A stretch of DNA of 36,042 nucleotides from JBGQOJ01 sp052119585 (GTDB lineage: Bacteria; Pseudomonadota; Alphaproteobacteria; Rhodobacterales; Rhodobacteraceae), in assembly GCF_052119585.1 (NCBI RefSeq), contig NZ_JBGQOJ010000028.1, positions 1-36,042 on the forward strand, written 5' to 3'. The notes beneath the pieces are model-generated. The model was given only the letters and a program-made list of their open reading frames with translations, was not told the origin of the DNA and did no database searches. This document shows positions 1 through 8,133 of this stretch, piece after piece (the first letter of the stretch is position 1; each line of letters begins with the position of its first letter). Position numbers and translations under genes: made by a program.

Positions 1-14
1 CAAAGAGCAAAGAG

Positions 15-77
15 ACAATAAAAAACCGAAGCGCAAATCATTAGCGCAACAGATCAACTACCTCTAGATGTTCGTTC
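15..77 (+). repeat. Terminal inverted repeat, left arm (63 bp)
   Basis: Positions 15-77 are the exact reverse complement of 35,980-36,042, the last 63 bases of the window. Only 14 bases (1-14, a tandem pair of CAAAGAG) lie outside it. If the molecule is circular, the two arms form a 140-bp hairpin-prone structure with a 14-nt spacer. If it is linear, they are terminal inverted repeats. No transposase is nearby. What is seen is the perfect identity; its role (telomere, cruciform, recombination site or assembly boundary) is not known. Confidence 0.95.
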
Positions 78-359
78 ATGCACATTTGGGCCTGTTTCCA
101 GTCCGTTCCGCGCCCCGTTGTGCATCACTGCGTCTCCGGTGAAGGGGGTTCTAGGCCTAGTGACCCAGAGTCGCAAGACCTTTTTTTAGTAAAATCGCAT
201 TTCGTTGATTTTCTTGTCATAGAGCCCGCGGATCGCCTTGTTTATAAGCATTCTGCGGAAAACTGCCCGATGCGACACCGCTGTAAATCTCCGGATTGGG
301 GGAAATACAGCAGAATCTGGGGCTGCTTGCGGCATTAGATGCCCCATTTCGGGAATCAA

Positions 360-387
360 CCGCCTTGCGACAGATGGCACAAGGCGG
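360..387 (-). terminator. Hairpin downstream of yjbF
   Basis: CCGCCTTG (360-367) and CAAGGCGG (380-387) form a perfect 8-bp stem with a 12-nt loop, starting 6 bases past the yjbF stop on the minus strand. There is no clear T-run, so this is a weak intrinsic terminator or an mRNA 3-prime stabiliser. Confidence 0.45.
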
Positions 388-393
388 TCGCGG

Positions 394-1044
394 TCACTGT
401 GTAAGACGTTCGGTGTCCAGATAGCCGACTTCGGGGCTGACAAACTGATGCGACCGCAACATGGTGCCGGTCGCGCCACGCCAAAAGACGTTGATAAATC
501 GTGTTTCGGTCCCGACGCAGCGTTCCGTGATTTTTGAGGCCTTGTAGGATTGACCGACAATCGTGATCGTCTCCGGCCCGTCCGGCGTCACCGTGCAGAC
601 AAAACGGATGCGCTCGATCCGGTCTTCGGGGCTCAGGTAATCGTGGATCCGCACCACATCCTTACCACCCCGCAACATGGCATTGCGCGTGCCGGCCACA
701 TCCGCCGCCATAAGGTCAAGCCCCAGACCGCGCGTCGCGACCAGAACTCCGCCCTTGAAAACCAGCCCGATGCCGTCGCTGGTTAGCCATGTTACGGCAT
801 CGCCATTTGTGCCCGCCGGCACCATCGTGGCCTGCGCCCCCCGCGACGGGATCGCCGCAAACAGGACCGGCGTCGTCACAGTGGCCAGCACCGCAGGCGT
901 CAGCCCGTCGCGCGGGTCAACCGGTGCCGGCTGTTTGCCAAACCCCGCCGTCACCGTCTTGAGCTGTGCCAGACGGTCCGGCGCACCGGTCCCGCAAGAG
1001 GCTAACAGGCCGATGGATAGTCCGATTGCAAGTCTGCGCAGCAT
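394..1044 (-). CDS. yjbF: YjbF-family outer-membrane lipoprotein
   Basis: About 216 residues. The N-terminus MLRRLAIGLSIGLL runs into a lipobox (LLASC, Cys near residue 17), so the protein should be lipidated and anchored in the outer membrane. The remainder resembles the YjbF/GfcB family, which in E. coli belongs to the yjbEFGH and gfc operons linked to extracellular polysaccharide. The start at 1,044 is chosen because GGAG (1,051-1,054) lies 6 nt upstream; an ATG at 1,050 overlapping the yjbH stop as ATGA is the alternative. It follows yjbH directly on the same strand and is surely co-transcribed. YjbE and YjbG homologues are not present. The family call is firm; a role in polysaccharide secretion is inferred from the family. 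Confidence 0.82.
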   Translation of the reverse strand: MLRRLAIGLSIGLLASCGTGAPDRLAQLKTVTAGFGKQPAPVDPRDGLTPAVLATVTTPVLFAAIPSRGAQATMVPAGTNGDAVTWLTSDGIGLVFKGGVLVATRGLGLDLMAADVAGTRNAMLRGGKDVVRIHDYLSPEDRIERIRFVCTVTPDGPETITIVGQSYKASKITERCVGTETRFINVFWRGATGTMLRSHQFVSPEVGYLDTERLTQ

Positions 1045-1046
1045 GA

Positions 1047-3170
1047 TCATCTCCAGAACCGCCCCCAACGTTTTTCCAGATCGGGACGGTGGGTTGTGCG
1101 CACCGCACTATATAGCCGGTCCTGTAGGCCAAGGCGCGCGCCACCATCCCGAAGGATGGGCCGGATCACAGTCTCGAAGGATTTCGTGCTTGGCTTTCCA
1201 AGCGCCCAGTCCACCGGAATGGTAAAGGTGATCCCCTTGTCGAATGATCCCTCGCCGAACTCGGCAAACGGCACATCTGTGATCGTGGCGAATGCGCCCA
1301 GCTTCCATCCGTTGGCGAATTCGCGCGACAGGGTCAGGGTGCCGCCATAGTCACCGGCAAGATAGCGCCCCAGATCAACCTGCGCATGGTAGCCGTTGCC
1401 AAAATCGTAATACGCCGATCCATGACCGGTTAGCACTTCGTAACCCTGAAAACCAAGCCCGAGGTCGAAATCGCGTTGACGCACATAATTGATGTCTGCC
1501 CCGAAGGCGAGACGGCTATCAACCGGCTTCCACAGCACTTCCGCCGACAGCCCCCCGAACATCCGTTCCAGATACCCGACCGACACACGGCCATACAACG
1601 TCGGGGCCGGGCGGAAGGTATAGCCAAGCGTCAACCGCTCCAGCGTGGGGCGATCATTCTTTGCATAAAGATAGGCATCGCTGCGAACCCTTGGCAGGAC
1701 AGAGTTCGAAACCCGCTGCGACTGGTCAAGCGTGCCAATGGCCCTTTGCCGGACAGACCCGGCAAGAACCAGACCCGGCACTATTTCGTAGCTGGCGCGG
1801 GCCTCGGCGCCGATATCATAGCGGGCAGGGCTGTCGGGGTCGAACAAGGCCAATTCGCCATAGGGGCCGATCGACCAGTTGAACTTTGGGTAAAGGCCAT
1901 CTGTGACGGAAAAGCCCTGCGCAGCCCCTGTTTCAGCAATGCCGGTCCGTGTGAACATTTTCCACGCACCATTCGGCGCATTCTCGTAGGCCTCAAGGTC
2001 AGAGCGGCGCAAAGTGACGGCGGCGGTGGGCACCCCCAGCGAAACAGGTTCGATCACGAATGTCTCGACCGAGGCCGGCATTGCCTGTGTCAGGATCCGC
2101 GCGACGCGGCCAATCATCTGTGGCGCAGCCCCGTATGTCTCGTTGCGAACGCGGATGCGGACACGGGTCGCGGACAGGTCCATCGCCTCCAGGGTCAGAC
2201 CGTCCGCAGCCAGAACCCTGGCCAGACCGGATTGCAGCGCCGATGACGTCTGCGGGCTTTGAGCCCAGCTTTGTACGGCGGCGGCCCCTTGCGCCCGCAC
2301 CTTGACGGGCACCGGTGCGGGTTCCCGCCCTGTCACCTCCCGCCGTTCTCTGGGGTTCAGAACAAACGTCACAGAGGCCCCGATTTCGCTGCCATATAAG
2401 TAGTAACCGGCAAGCTCCACTCCGGTCCAACCCCTGTAGGTCACACCGAAGTTCATCGAAGATTTGCGGTCGATCGTCCCAAGCGCAGTGCGGCGGGTAT
2501 AGGCATCCGACGAATACTCCGCCTTGAACGACAGATCGGCGGTGTGAAAATATTCGATTCCGCCGAAGGCCGCCGCATCGCCGCTGAACCACTGCTTGGG
2601 GTCAAAGGTGCCGCCCTTGCCAACATCGCGCGCGACACGGGTTTTGAGCCCGTCGCTCAAGGCGCCCAAAGGGTTCGCAAAGCCGTTGTGCGACCCAAGC
2701 CTGCCCCAGCCCAGACCGGCTGTTGCCCTAACATTGTCGCCGATGCCCTTGGTCGCGACGACATATTCGCCGGTATAAAGGCCGGTGCCGATAAAATCCC
2801 TCAGGCCGACCGCGACAGCAGGGCGGTATGCCCCCTCTTCGATCAGCCGGTAGCGCAGATCAAAACTGCGGTCCCATGTACGACCGGTGCCGGGGCCGGT
2901 ATATTCGTCTATCGTCGCGTATCTGAAACTGCCCGAAAGTCTGGGCGAAATCTGGAACGACAGCGTTACACGCGCCTCTCCGTTGAAGGTGCCGACCGAC
3001 TGGGAAAACTGCGCATCCGGTGCGCTGTCGGCGGTGGGCATTTCGATCAGCCCGGCCTCGCCGAAAATGTTCACAGTCGGCGGGATCAGCTGTTCCGCAA
3101 CGACCGCATCAGCGCCACCAACAAATCCAAGGCAACCCCACAAAGCCTTCAATGAAACCATCTTCGTCAA
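1047..3170 (-). CDS. yjbH: YjbH-family outer-membrane beta-barrel protein
   Basis: 707 residues, the usual size of YjbH/GfcD proteins. An N-terminal signal peptide (hydrophobic residues about 5-25, ending near ADAVVA) is followed by the characteristic opening with PPTVNIFGEAGLIEMPTAD. The rest is rich in alternating aromatic and hydrophobic strands with Tyr/Gly/Asp turns, as in an outer-membrane barrel, and ends at ...KRWGRFWR. Family knowledge places YjbH in the outer membrane as part of an exopolysaccharide system of uncertain mechanism. It is first in a two-gene unit with yjbF. Its promoter must lie in 3,171-3,416, shared with the divergent ABC transporter operon. An internal Met at residue 4 is an alternative start. 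Confidence 0.85.
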   Translation of the reverse strand: MTKMVSLKALWGCLGFVGGADAVVAEQLIPPTVNIFGEAGLIEMPTADSAPDAQFSQSVGTFNGEARVTLSFQISPRLSGSFRYATIDEYTGPGTGRTWDRSFDLRYRLIEEGAYRPAVAVGLRDFIGTGLYTGEYVVATKGIGDNVRATAGLGWGRLGSHNGFANPLGALSDGLKTRVARDVGKGGTFDPKQWFSGDAAAFGGIEYFHTADLSFKAEYSSDAYTRRTALGTIDRKSSMNFGVTYRGWTGVELAGYYLYGSEIGASVTFVLNPRERREVTGREPAPVPVKVRAQGAAAVQSWAQSPQTSSALQSGLARVLAADGLTLEAMDLSATRVRIRVRNETYGAAPQMIGRVARILTQAMPASVETFVIEPVSLGVPTAAVTLRRSDLEAYENAPNGAWKMFTRTGIAETGAAQGFSVTDGLYPKFNWSIGPYGELALFDPDSPARYDIGAEARASYEIVPGLVLAGSVRQRAIGTLDQSQRVSNSVLPRVRSDAYLYAKNDRPTLERLTLGYTFRPAPTLYGRVSVGYLERMFGGLSAEVLWKPVDSRLAFGADINYVRQRDFDLGLGFQGYEVLTGHGSAYYDFGNGYHAQVDLGRYLAGDYGGTLTLSREFANGWKLGAFATITDVPFAEFGEGSFDKGITFTIPVDWALGKPSTKSFETVIRPILRDGGARLGLQDRLYSAVRTTHRPDLEKRWGRFWR

Positions 3171-3299
3171 TATACTCGCCCCGTCACCCCAAATTACTCC
3201 CGCTTTATGCAGCAGCCCTGTCAGGTTTGCTATGCTCTCAGGCCTTATGACCCGAATGAACGGAAATACGTGTCGATCCTGTCACGCCTGATTTCGCCA

Positions 3300-3333
3300 A
3301 ATATATGACACTATATATACGTCATATACGTCA
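3300..3333. promoter_or_regulatory. AT-rich repeats in the yjbH/ABC transporter divergent region
   Basis: Within the 246-bp gap between two divergent operons there is a TATA-rich block. TATACGTCA occurs twice in perfect tandem (3,316-3,324 and 3,325-3,333), and an upstream TGAC (3,306-3,309) faces the first GTCA. The arrangement looks like an operator or a promoter with overlapping operator sites. The regulator is unknown. Confidence 0.4.
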
Positions 3334-3416
3334 GCAATTTTTCCGGCCCCGTCTGGCGCTTTCCCGGCGAAGCCCGTATCCCGCAACACATCTTATAGCT
3401 CCAAAGGATTCTCGCG

Positions 3417-4289
3417 ATGCGTCTCGTAAAAAACGCTATTTCTGCCGCTCTGATCGCCCTAAGCCTTGCCGCCCCGGCCCATGCGCAGACCGCGAACACG
3501 CTTTACGTCTCTGCAATCCCCGACGACGACGAAACCCGCCTGACAGAACGGTTTGGCAAAGTCGCCGCCTATCTGTCGGAAAAGCTGGGCGTTCCGGTCG
3601 AATATATTCCGGTCAAAAGCTACGCCGCCTCGGTCACCGCATTCCGCAATGACCAGATCCAGCTGGCGTGGTTCGGCGGCCTGTCCGGCGTTCAGGCACG
3701 GTTGGCGGTTCCGGGGTCCCGCGCCATTGCGCAGGGTGCCGAAGACGCGACCTTTGTCACCTATTTCATTGCCAATACCGCAACCGGCCTGACCGAGGCC
3801 GACAGCTTTCCCACAGGCATCGACGGCATGCGCTTTACATTCGGGGCGCAGACTTCGACGTCGGGGCGGTTGATGCCCGAATTTCACATCCGCGAGGCAA
3901 CGGGCAAAGCGCCAGAAGATGTCTTTTCCGATGTCGGCTTTTCCGGCGATCACGGCCAGACCCTGCGTCTGGTTGCATCGGGCGCCTACCAGTTGGGTGC
4001 GCTGAACTACACCGTATACGATCAGGCCGTCGCCGACGGCGCGCCGGAAATCGAATCCGCCAAGGTGATCTGGAAGACACCCGCCTACCCCGATTACAAC
4101 TGGACGATCCGCGGCGATGTCGATGCCCGCTTTGGCGAAGGGTTCGCCGACCGCGTTCAGGCCGCCTTGCTGGACATGAGCGACCCTGACCTGCTGGCCT
4201 CTTTCCCGCGCACAGGCTTCATCCCCGCCGACAACGCGCTTTATGCCCCGATCGAGGCGACAGCGCGGCAGCTCGATCTGATCGAGTAA
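3417..4289 (+). CDS. PhnD-like (putative selenate-type) ABC transporter substrate-binding protein
   Basis: 290 residues with a clear signal peptide (cleavage after AHA, near residue 23). The mature part begins with LYVSAIPDDDETRL, continues with a YAASVTAF...IQLAWFGG segment and contains AQTSTSGRLMPEF and YPDYNWTIRGD. These match the PhnD-like periplasmic binding family often annotated as putative selenate transporters rather than true phosphonate binders. AAAGGA sits 8 nt before the ATG. It is the first gene of a three-gene importer operon (binding protein, ATPase, fused permease), 9 bp before the ATPase. The ligand is inferred only. Phosphonate, phosphite, selenate or another oxyanion are all possible, and no phosphonate or selenium metabolism genes lie beside it. 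Confidence 0.8.
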   Translation: MRLVKNAISAALIALSLAAPAHAQTANTLYVSAIPDDDETRLTERFGKVAAYLSEKLGVPVEYIPVKSYAASVTAFRNDQIQLAWFGGLSGVQARLAVPGSRAIAQGAEDATFVTYFIANTATGLTEADSFPTGIDGMRFTFGAQTSTSGRLMPEFHIREATGKAPEDVFSDVGFSGDHGQTLRLVASGAYQLGALNYTVYDQAVADGAPEIESAKVIWKTPAYPDYNWTIRGDVDARFGEGFADRVQAALLDMSDPDLLASFPRTGFIPADNALYAPIEATARQLDLIE

Positions 4290-4298
4290 GGCAAGACC

Positions 4299-4985
4299 AT
4301 GCCCCAGCAATCGCCTTTGGTCCGGTTCAACGGCGAAACGATCCATTGGCAGCAGACCCCCGCGCTGCACGACATCCGCCTCGACCTGTTCGCAGGCGAA
4401 CGGGTGGTTCTTCTGGGGCGCAGCGGCGCGGGGAAATCGACACTGCTCGGGGCGCTGCGGCGCAAGCTGGAAACAGCGCGAACCGCGCCACGCCTTGCGC
4501 TTGTGCCGCAGGACCACGGGCTGGTGCCGCAGCTTTCCGTTCATCTGAATACCTATATGGGCCGGCTGGACGATCACGGGGCCGCCTATAACCTTGCCAA
4601 TCTTGTGCACCCGTTCCGGCGCGAACGGGCCGCTGTCGCCCCCTGGCTGGCCACTGTCGGACTGAACGGGCTGGACCGTCGTGCGGTCGAAACGCTGTCG
4701 GGCGGACAGCGGCAGCGCACCGCCCTTGCCCGCGCGCTGTTTCGCGGCGGCGATGTGGTGCTGGCGGACGAACCGGTCAGCGCCGTGGACGCGACACAGG
4801 GCGCCGCGCTGCTGGATGCGCTGAACGCCCGCTTTCAGACGGTGGTGCTGGCGCTGCACGACACCGATGCCGCCCTGCGCATCGCCACCCGCATTGTCGG
4901 ACTGCGCGCAGGCCGGATCACGGTCGACGCGCCGGTTGCCGCGGTGACCGCAGAGGACATCGCAGCCCTGTATCAGGGCACATAG
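4299..4985 (+). CDS. ABC transporter ATP-binding protein (PhnC-like)
   Basis: 228 residues, a single nucleotide-binding domain. Walker A is GRSGAGKST (about residues 40-48), the Q-loop is in LVPQDHG (about 71-77), the signature is LSGGQRQR (about 137-144), Walker B is VVLADEP (about 156-162) and the switch His is in ALHDTD. It powers the importer with the binding protein upstream and the fused permease downstream, which starts only 4 bases after this stop. It is close to PhnC-type ATPases but slightly short. Acts at the inner face of the cytoplasmic membrane. Confidence 0.88.
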   Translation: MPQQSPLVRFNGETIHWQQTPALHDIRLDLFAGERVVLLGRSGAGKSTLLGALRRKLETARTAPRLALVPQDHGLVPQLSVHLNTYMGRLDDHGAAYNLANLVHPFRRERAAVAPWLATVGLNGLDRRAVETLSGGQRQRTALARALFRGGDVVLADEPVSAVDATQGAALLDALNARFQTVVLALHDTDAALRIATRIVGLRAGRITVDAPVAAVTAEDIAALYQGT

Positions 4986-4989
4986 GCAG

Positions 4990-6525
4990 GTGCGCAGACC
5001 TTTGGCGCATGACAAATCCCGCATCGGGCGCAGGGCCGTGATCCTTGGCTTTGCCCTGCTGACGCTTCTGGCGCTGGGGTTTGCCGATCTGCGGATGCTT
5101 GCACCCGACGCCTCTGCCACGCTTGCGCGTCTGGCAGAGGGGCTGCTGCACCCCGAGTTCGGCGACATCCCCGCACTGGTCCATGCCGCCGCCCTGACCT
5201 TGGCCTTCGCGCTGTGCGGGGTGTTTATCGGTGCCGCCGCAGGGCTTGGCCTTGCGCCCTTCTATGGCTTCGGCCCCGTCCGGCATCTGTGCATCGCGGT
5301 ACGCGCAGTCCATGAATTGTTCTGGGCGTTGCTGCTGATGCAGGTCACCGGTCTGTCGCCCCTGACCGGCGTTCTGGCCATCGCCCTGCCCTATGCCGGC
5401 ATCTTTGCCAAGGTCTTTGCCGAATATCTGGACGAGGTCGACCCGGTCGCCGCCAACGCCCTGCCCGCCAGAACATCGCGGGTTTCGGCGCTGCTTTTTG
5501 CCCGCCTTCCGCTCGCCCTGCCAGACATGCGCACCTATGTCCTTTACCGGCTGGAATGCGGGTTGCGGTCGGCGGCGGTGCTGGGGTTTATCGGGTTGCC
5601 GACCCTTGGGTTTCTGCTGGAAAGCTATTTCCGGCAGGCCCATTACCCGCAGGCCATGGCGGTTCTTGCGGTCTATCTTGCGCTGATCCTGCCGTTGCGC
5701 GTCTGGATGCGCTGGCCGCTGGCGCCGCTGTACCTTGGCATTTCCGTCTGGCTGCTTGTGCGCATCCAGATCCCCCCGATGGGCAGCGGCGTATTGCGCC
5801 GGTTCCTGACCGAAGACATCGTGCCCGCGCCCCTGCGCAGCGGCGGCTGGCTGAACCTGGGCGGCTGGGGGGATTTCACCAGCTGGCTCTGGCGGCTTGC
5901 CACCGAACAGGTGCTGCCCGGCATATGGGTCACGCTGGTCCTGTCACAACTGGCGCTGGCGCTGGCGGCAATGATCGCAATTCTGGCCTTTCCGCTGATC
6001 GTGCCGCGTGTCACCGGGCGCATCGATGCTGCTTTGGCACACGCGGGTCTGGTGCTTGGCCGGTCCATCCCGGATTACATGCTGGCCTTTGTGCTGTTGC
6101 AGGTGTTCGGCCCGTCCATGCTGCCCGCGATTATCGCCCTTGGCCTGCACAATGGCGCGATCATCGCGCATCTGATGGGGCGACAATCCGAACATCTGTG
6201 CGACACCCTGCGCCCCGATGCGCCGCGCGGCTTTGTCCTTTGGGGGTTCGAGCTGTTGCCCAGACAGTTCGGCAGCTTTGTCGCGCTATGCCTTTACCGC
6301 TGGGAGATCATCGTGCGCGACAGCGCGATATTTGGGCTGCTCGGCGTTGCCACACTGGGCTTTCATGTCGACGCCGCGATCCAGCAAGTGCGGATCGACC
6401 GGGCCGTCGTGCTGCTATTGGCGATGGGCGGTCTGACGCTGGCTATCGACACCGTCTCGACCCACCTGCGCAAACGGATGCGTCTGGCCAAACTGCCCAC
6501 CGAAGACATCGCATCCCCGCGATAG
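4990..6525 (+). CDS. Fused double-domain ABC permease (PhnE-PhnE)
   Basis: 511 residues, about twice the length of a PhnE permease, with two halves of similar layout. Each half has several membrane helices and an EAA-type coupling loop; the first is around LPARTSRVSALLFARLPLALPD and the second around LRPDAPRGFVLWGFELLPRQFGS. A single polypeptide can therefore supply the whole membrane channel. The start is GTG, 4 nt after the ATPase stop, with a GGCAGG-like ribosome site inside the gap; no in-frame ATG is better. It is the last gene of the operon and converges on the histidine kinase gene. Substrate specificity follows the binding protein and is unproven. Confidence 0.85.
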   Translation: MRRPLAHDKSRIGRRAVILGFALLTLLALGFADLRMLAPDASATLARLAEGLLHPEFGDIPALVHAAALTLAFALCGVFIGAAAGLGLAPFYGFGPVRHLCIAVRAVHELFWALLLMQVTGLSPLTGVLAIALPYAGIFAKVFAEYLDEVDPVAANALPARTSRVSALLFARLPLALPDMRTYVLYRLECGLRSAAVLGFIGLPTLGFLLESYFRQAHYPQAMAVLAVYLALILPLRVWMRWPLAPLYLGISVWLLVRIQIPPMGSGVLRRFLTEDIVPAPLRSGGWLNLGGWGDFTSWLWRLATEQVLPGIWVTLVLSQLALALAAMIAILAFPLIVPRVTGRIDAALAHAGLVLGRSIPDYMLAFVLLQVFGPSMLPAIIALGLHNGAIIAHLMGRQSEHLCDTLRPDAPRGFVLWGFELLPRQFGSFVALCLYRWEIIVRDSAIFGLLGVATLGFHVDAAIQQVRIDRAVVLLLAMGGLTLAIDTVSTHLRKRMRLAKLPTEDIASPR

Positions 6526-6546
6526 CCCGCGCGGCTTTTCCGTTAC

Positions 6547-7926
6547 TCAGCAGGCCAAGGCGATCCTGGCTGTGGGCGGCGCGTCGGGAACCACCTTTTT
6601 GCCGGATTCGATTGCATCCAGCGTGATGAAAAAGGTCGTACCCTTTCCCACTTCGCTTTCATAGGCGATGCTGCCGTCGTGGCCATCCAGAATGTGCTGT
6701 GTGATGCTCATCCCCAATCCGGTTCCACCGATCTCGCGTTGAAGCGACGCATCGACCTGGGTGAATTTTCCGAACACCAGACGCTCCGAGTTTTCCGGAA
6801 TGCCGCGCCCGTTATCCCTGACGGCGATGCGCGCCTTGTCTTGCACCCGCTCCAGCACGATCTCAATCTCTCCGCCTTGATAGGAAAACTTCGCCGCGTT
6901 AGAGATGACATTGGCCAACACCTGCAACAACCGGCCATAATCGCCATTGACGAACAACGGCTCGTCCAGTCCTTTGGCGTGGATCTTGACCCCCAGCGAA
7001 TTGCAGTAACTCTCGTTCGCCTCGACGGAATCCCGCACAAGTTCCGCCATATCCATCGGCACACGCACAAATTCGGCCTGCCCCGCCTCGTATTTCTGAA
7101 GATCCAGAAGATCGTCGATCAGGAACGACAGGCGGGTGCTGTTCTTATGCGCGATCTCGACCAGTCTGGCGACCTTGGGGGGCACCTCGCCCAGAAAACC
7201 GCTCTCGATCAGGCCAAGCCCCCCCTTGATAGAGGTAAGCGGCGTGCGCAACTCATGGCTGACGATGGAGATAAATTGCGACTGCACCGCATAGGCGCTA
7301 GCCACGCGGTCACGTTCCTGCCGCAGCTCTTCCATCTGGCCCAGTTTTGTCTGGTAAAGCCGCAAGAACACGCGCGAGCAGTCCACCATAAAATACAGGA
7401 TAAACACGCATGTCGCGAATTGCAGCCACAGGAACGGCGCGGGCGACGGCCATTCCGCCCATAGGTCATGCGCCGGAATGTAAACAAACGCCGCCCCGTA
7501 GATGACCAGTCGGGCAATCAGAACCCGCAACAACTGATGGTTGTTCATGGCCGCAAAGATCGATGCGGCAAACAGAAAGAACAGAGGTGTGAAATGCGTG
7601 GCGATGCCTTCTTCGCGGGCCACGAGCACAACAAAAAGACTAACTGCGATTGCGCTCAGGACGGAACTGAGGGTCAGAAGGTTCAAAAAAACCGGGCCCT
7701 TCTTCCGGTTCACGCCATCCCACGCCAGAACACGCTTGGAAATGTAGTAGTCGAACAATTCGGTGCTAAGGCTAATCACATAACAAAACAGGGCAATTTC
7801 GGCGCTATAGAAGAACCCAATCAAAAGGGATGCGCCGACGAACATCGCCTGGCGCTGCCATATAAGACCAAGTCCACCGCGGACAAAGTCCTTTAACCGC
7901 TGTTCGATATTATCCATCCTTCGCAT
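6547..7926 (-). CDS. Membrane sensor histidine kinase
   Basis: About 459 residues from the ATG at 7,926; an ATG at 7,917 (MDNIEQ) is equally possible, and a longer TTG-initiated reading is unlikely. Several hydrophobic helices occupy roughly the first 190 residues and serve as a membrane sensor with no large periplasmic domain. A short coiled linker follows, then the HisKA dimerisation box SHELRTPLTSIKGG with the phospho-acceptor His near residue 224. Next is an HATPase domain with N-box (NVISNAAKFSYQGG), G1 (DNGRGIPEN), F-box (VFGKFTQ) and G2 (GGTGLGMSI). No receiver domain is fused and no response regulator is encoded in the window. The gene lies 207 bp downstream of the acyl-HSL synthase on the same strand, so co-transcription and a signalling link are plausible but inferred. 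Confidence 0.87.
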   Translation of the reverse strand: MRRMDNIEQRLKDFVRGGLGLIWQRQAMFVGASLLIGFFYSAEIALFCYVISLSTELFDYYISKRVLAWDGVNRKKGPVFLNLLTLSSVLSAIAVSLFVVLVAREEGIATHFTPLFFLFAASIFAAMNNHQLLRVLIARLVIYGAAFVYIPAHDLWAEWPSPAPFLWLQFATCVFILYFMVDCSRVFLRLYQTKLGQMEELRQERDRVASAYAVQSQFISIVSHELRTPLTSIKGGLGLIESGFLGEVPPKVARLVEIAHKNSTRLSFLIDDLLDLQKYEAGQAEFVRVPMDMAELVRDSVEANESYCNSLGVKIHAKGLDEPLFVNGDYGRLLQVLANVISNAAKFSYQGGEIEIVLERVQDKARIAVRDNGRGIPENSERLVFGKFTQVDASLQREIGGTGLGMSITQHILDGHDGSIAYESEVGKGTTFFITLDAIESGKKVVPDAPPTARIALAC

Positions 7927-8133
7927 ATGCCTTGCATTCGCCGTAAAGGTAAGCGGGGTTCTACATATTCGACCCGCTCGATCCTCTAGGCGCGATCCAA
8001 CCACAGAGGTGCACATTAATAGCACACTCTCCCGTAAGGAGATCAATACTTTTCAAGATTGGCACAACTGTGGCGGCAACACGTTAATTTAGATACGATA
8101 AGGCGGGCCTCGGAACACTCTTCTGTGACTGCG

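Larger units (their letters stand above)
1..393. other. Gene-free left end
   Basis: No convincing gene is present; the short open frames here lack ribosome sites and family resemblance. The stretch holds the 14-base tip, the 63-bp repeat arm, the diverged inner part of the end element (to about 187) and a hairpin just after the yjbF stop. Confidence 0.7.

Noticed and set aside
186..560. Open frame on the minus strand entering the left gene-free end
   Set aside because: It overlaps the real yjbF gene in another frame, has no ribosome site and a composition unlike a coding protein.
809..823. A second place reading VPAGT, inside yjbF, with a partly palindromic GTGCCCGCCGGCAC
   Set aside because: The bases differ from TGTCCCCGCGGGGACA in the core and at the edges; it is far from parAB and the peptide match is probably coincidence.
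3459..5168. 569-residue open frame on the minus strand opposite the ABC importer
   Set aside because: It is the antisense shadow of high-GC genes, is rich in Arg/Gly/Gln, and matches no family.
7927..8046. Longer histidine kinase starting at TTG 8,046
   Set aside because: The extra residues are not hydrophobic or family-like and lack a ribosome site; nearby ATGs precede the first membrane helix.
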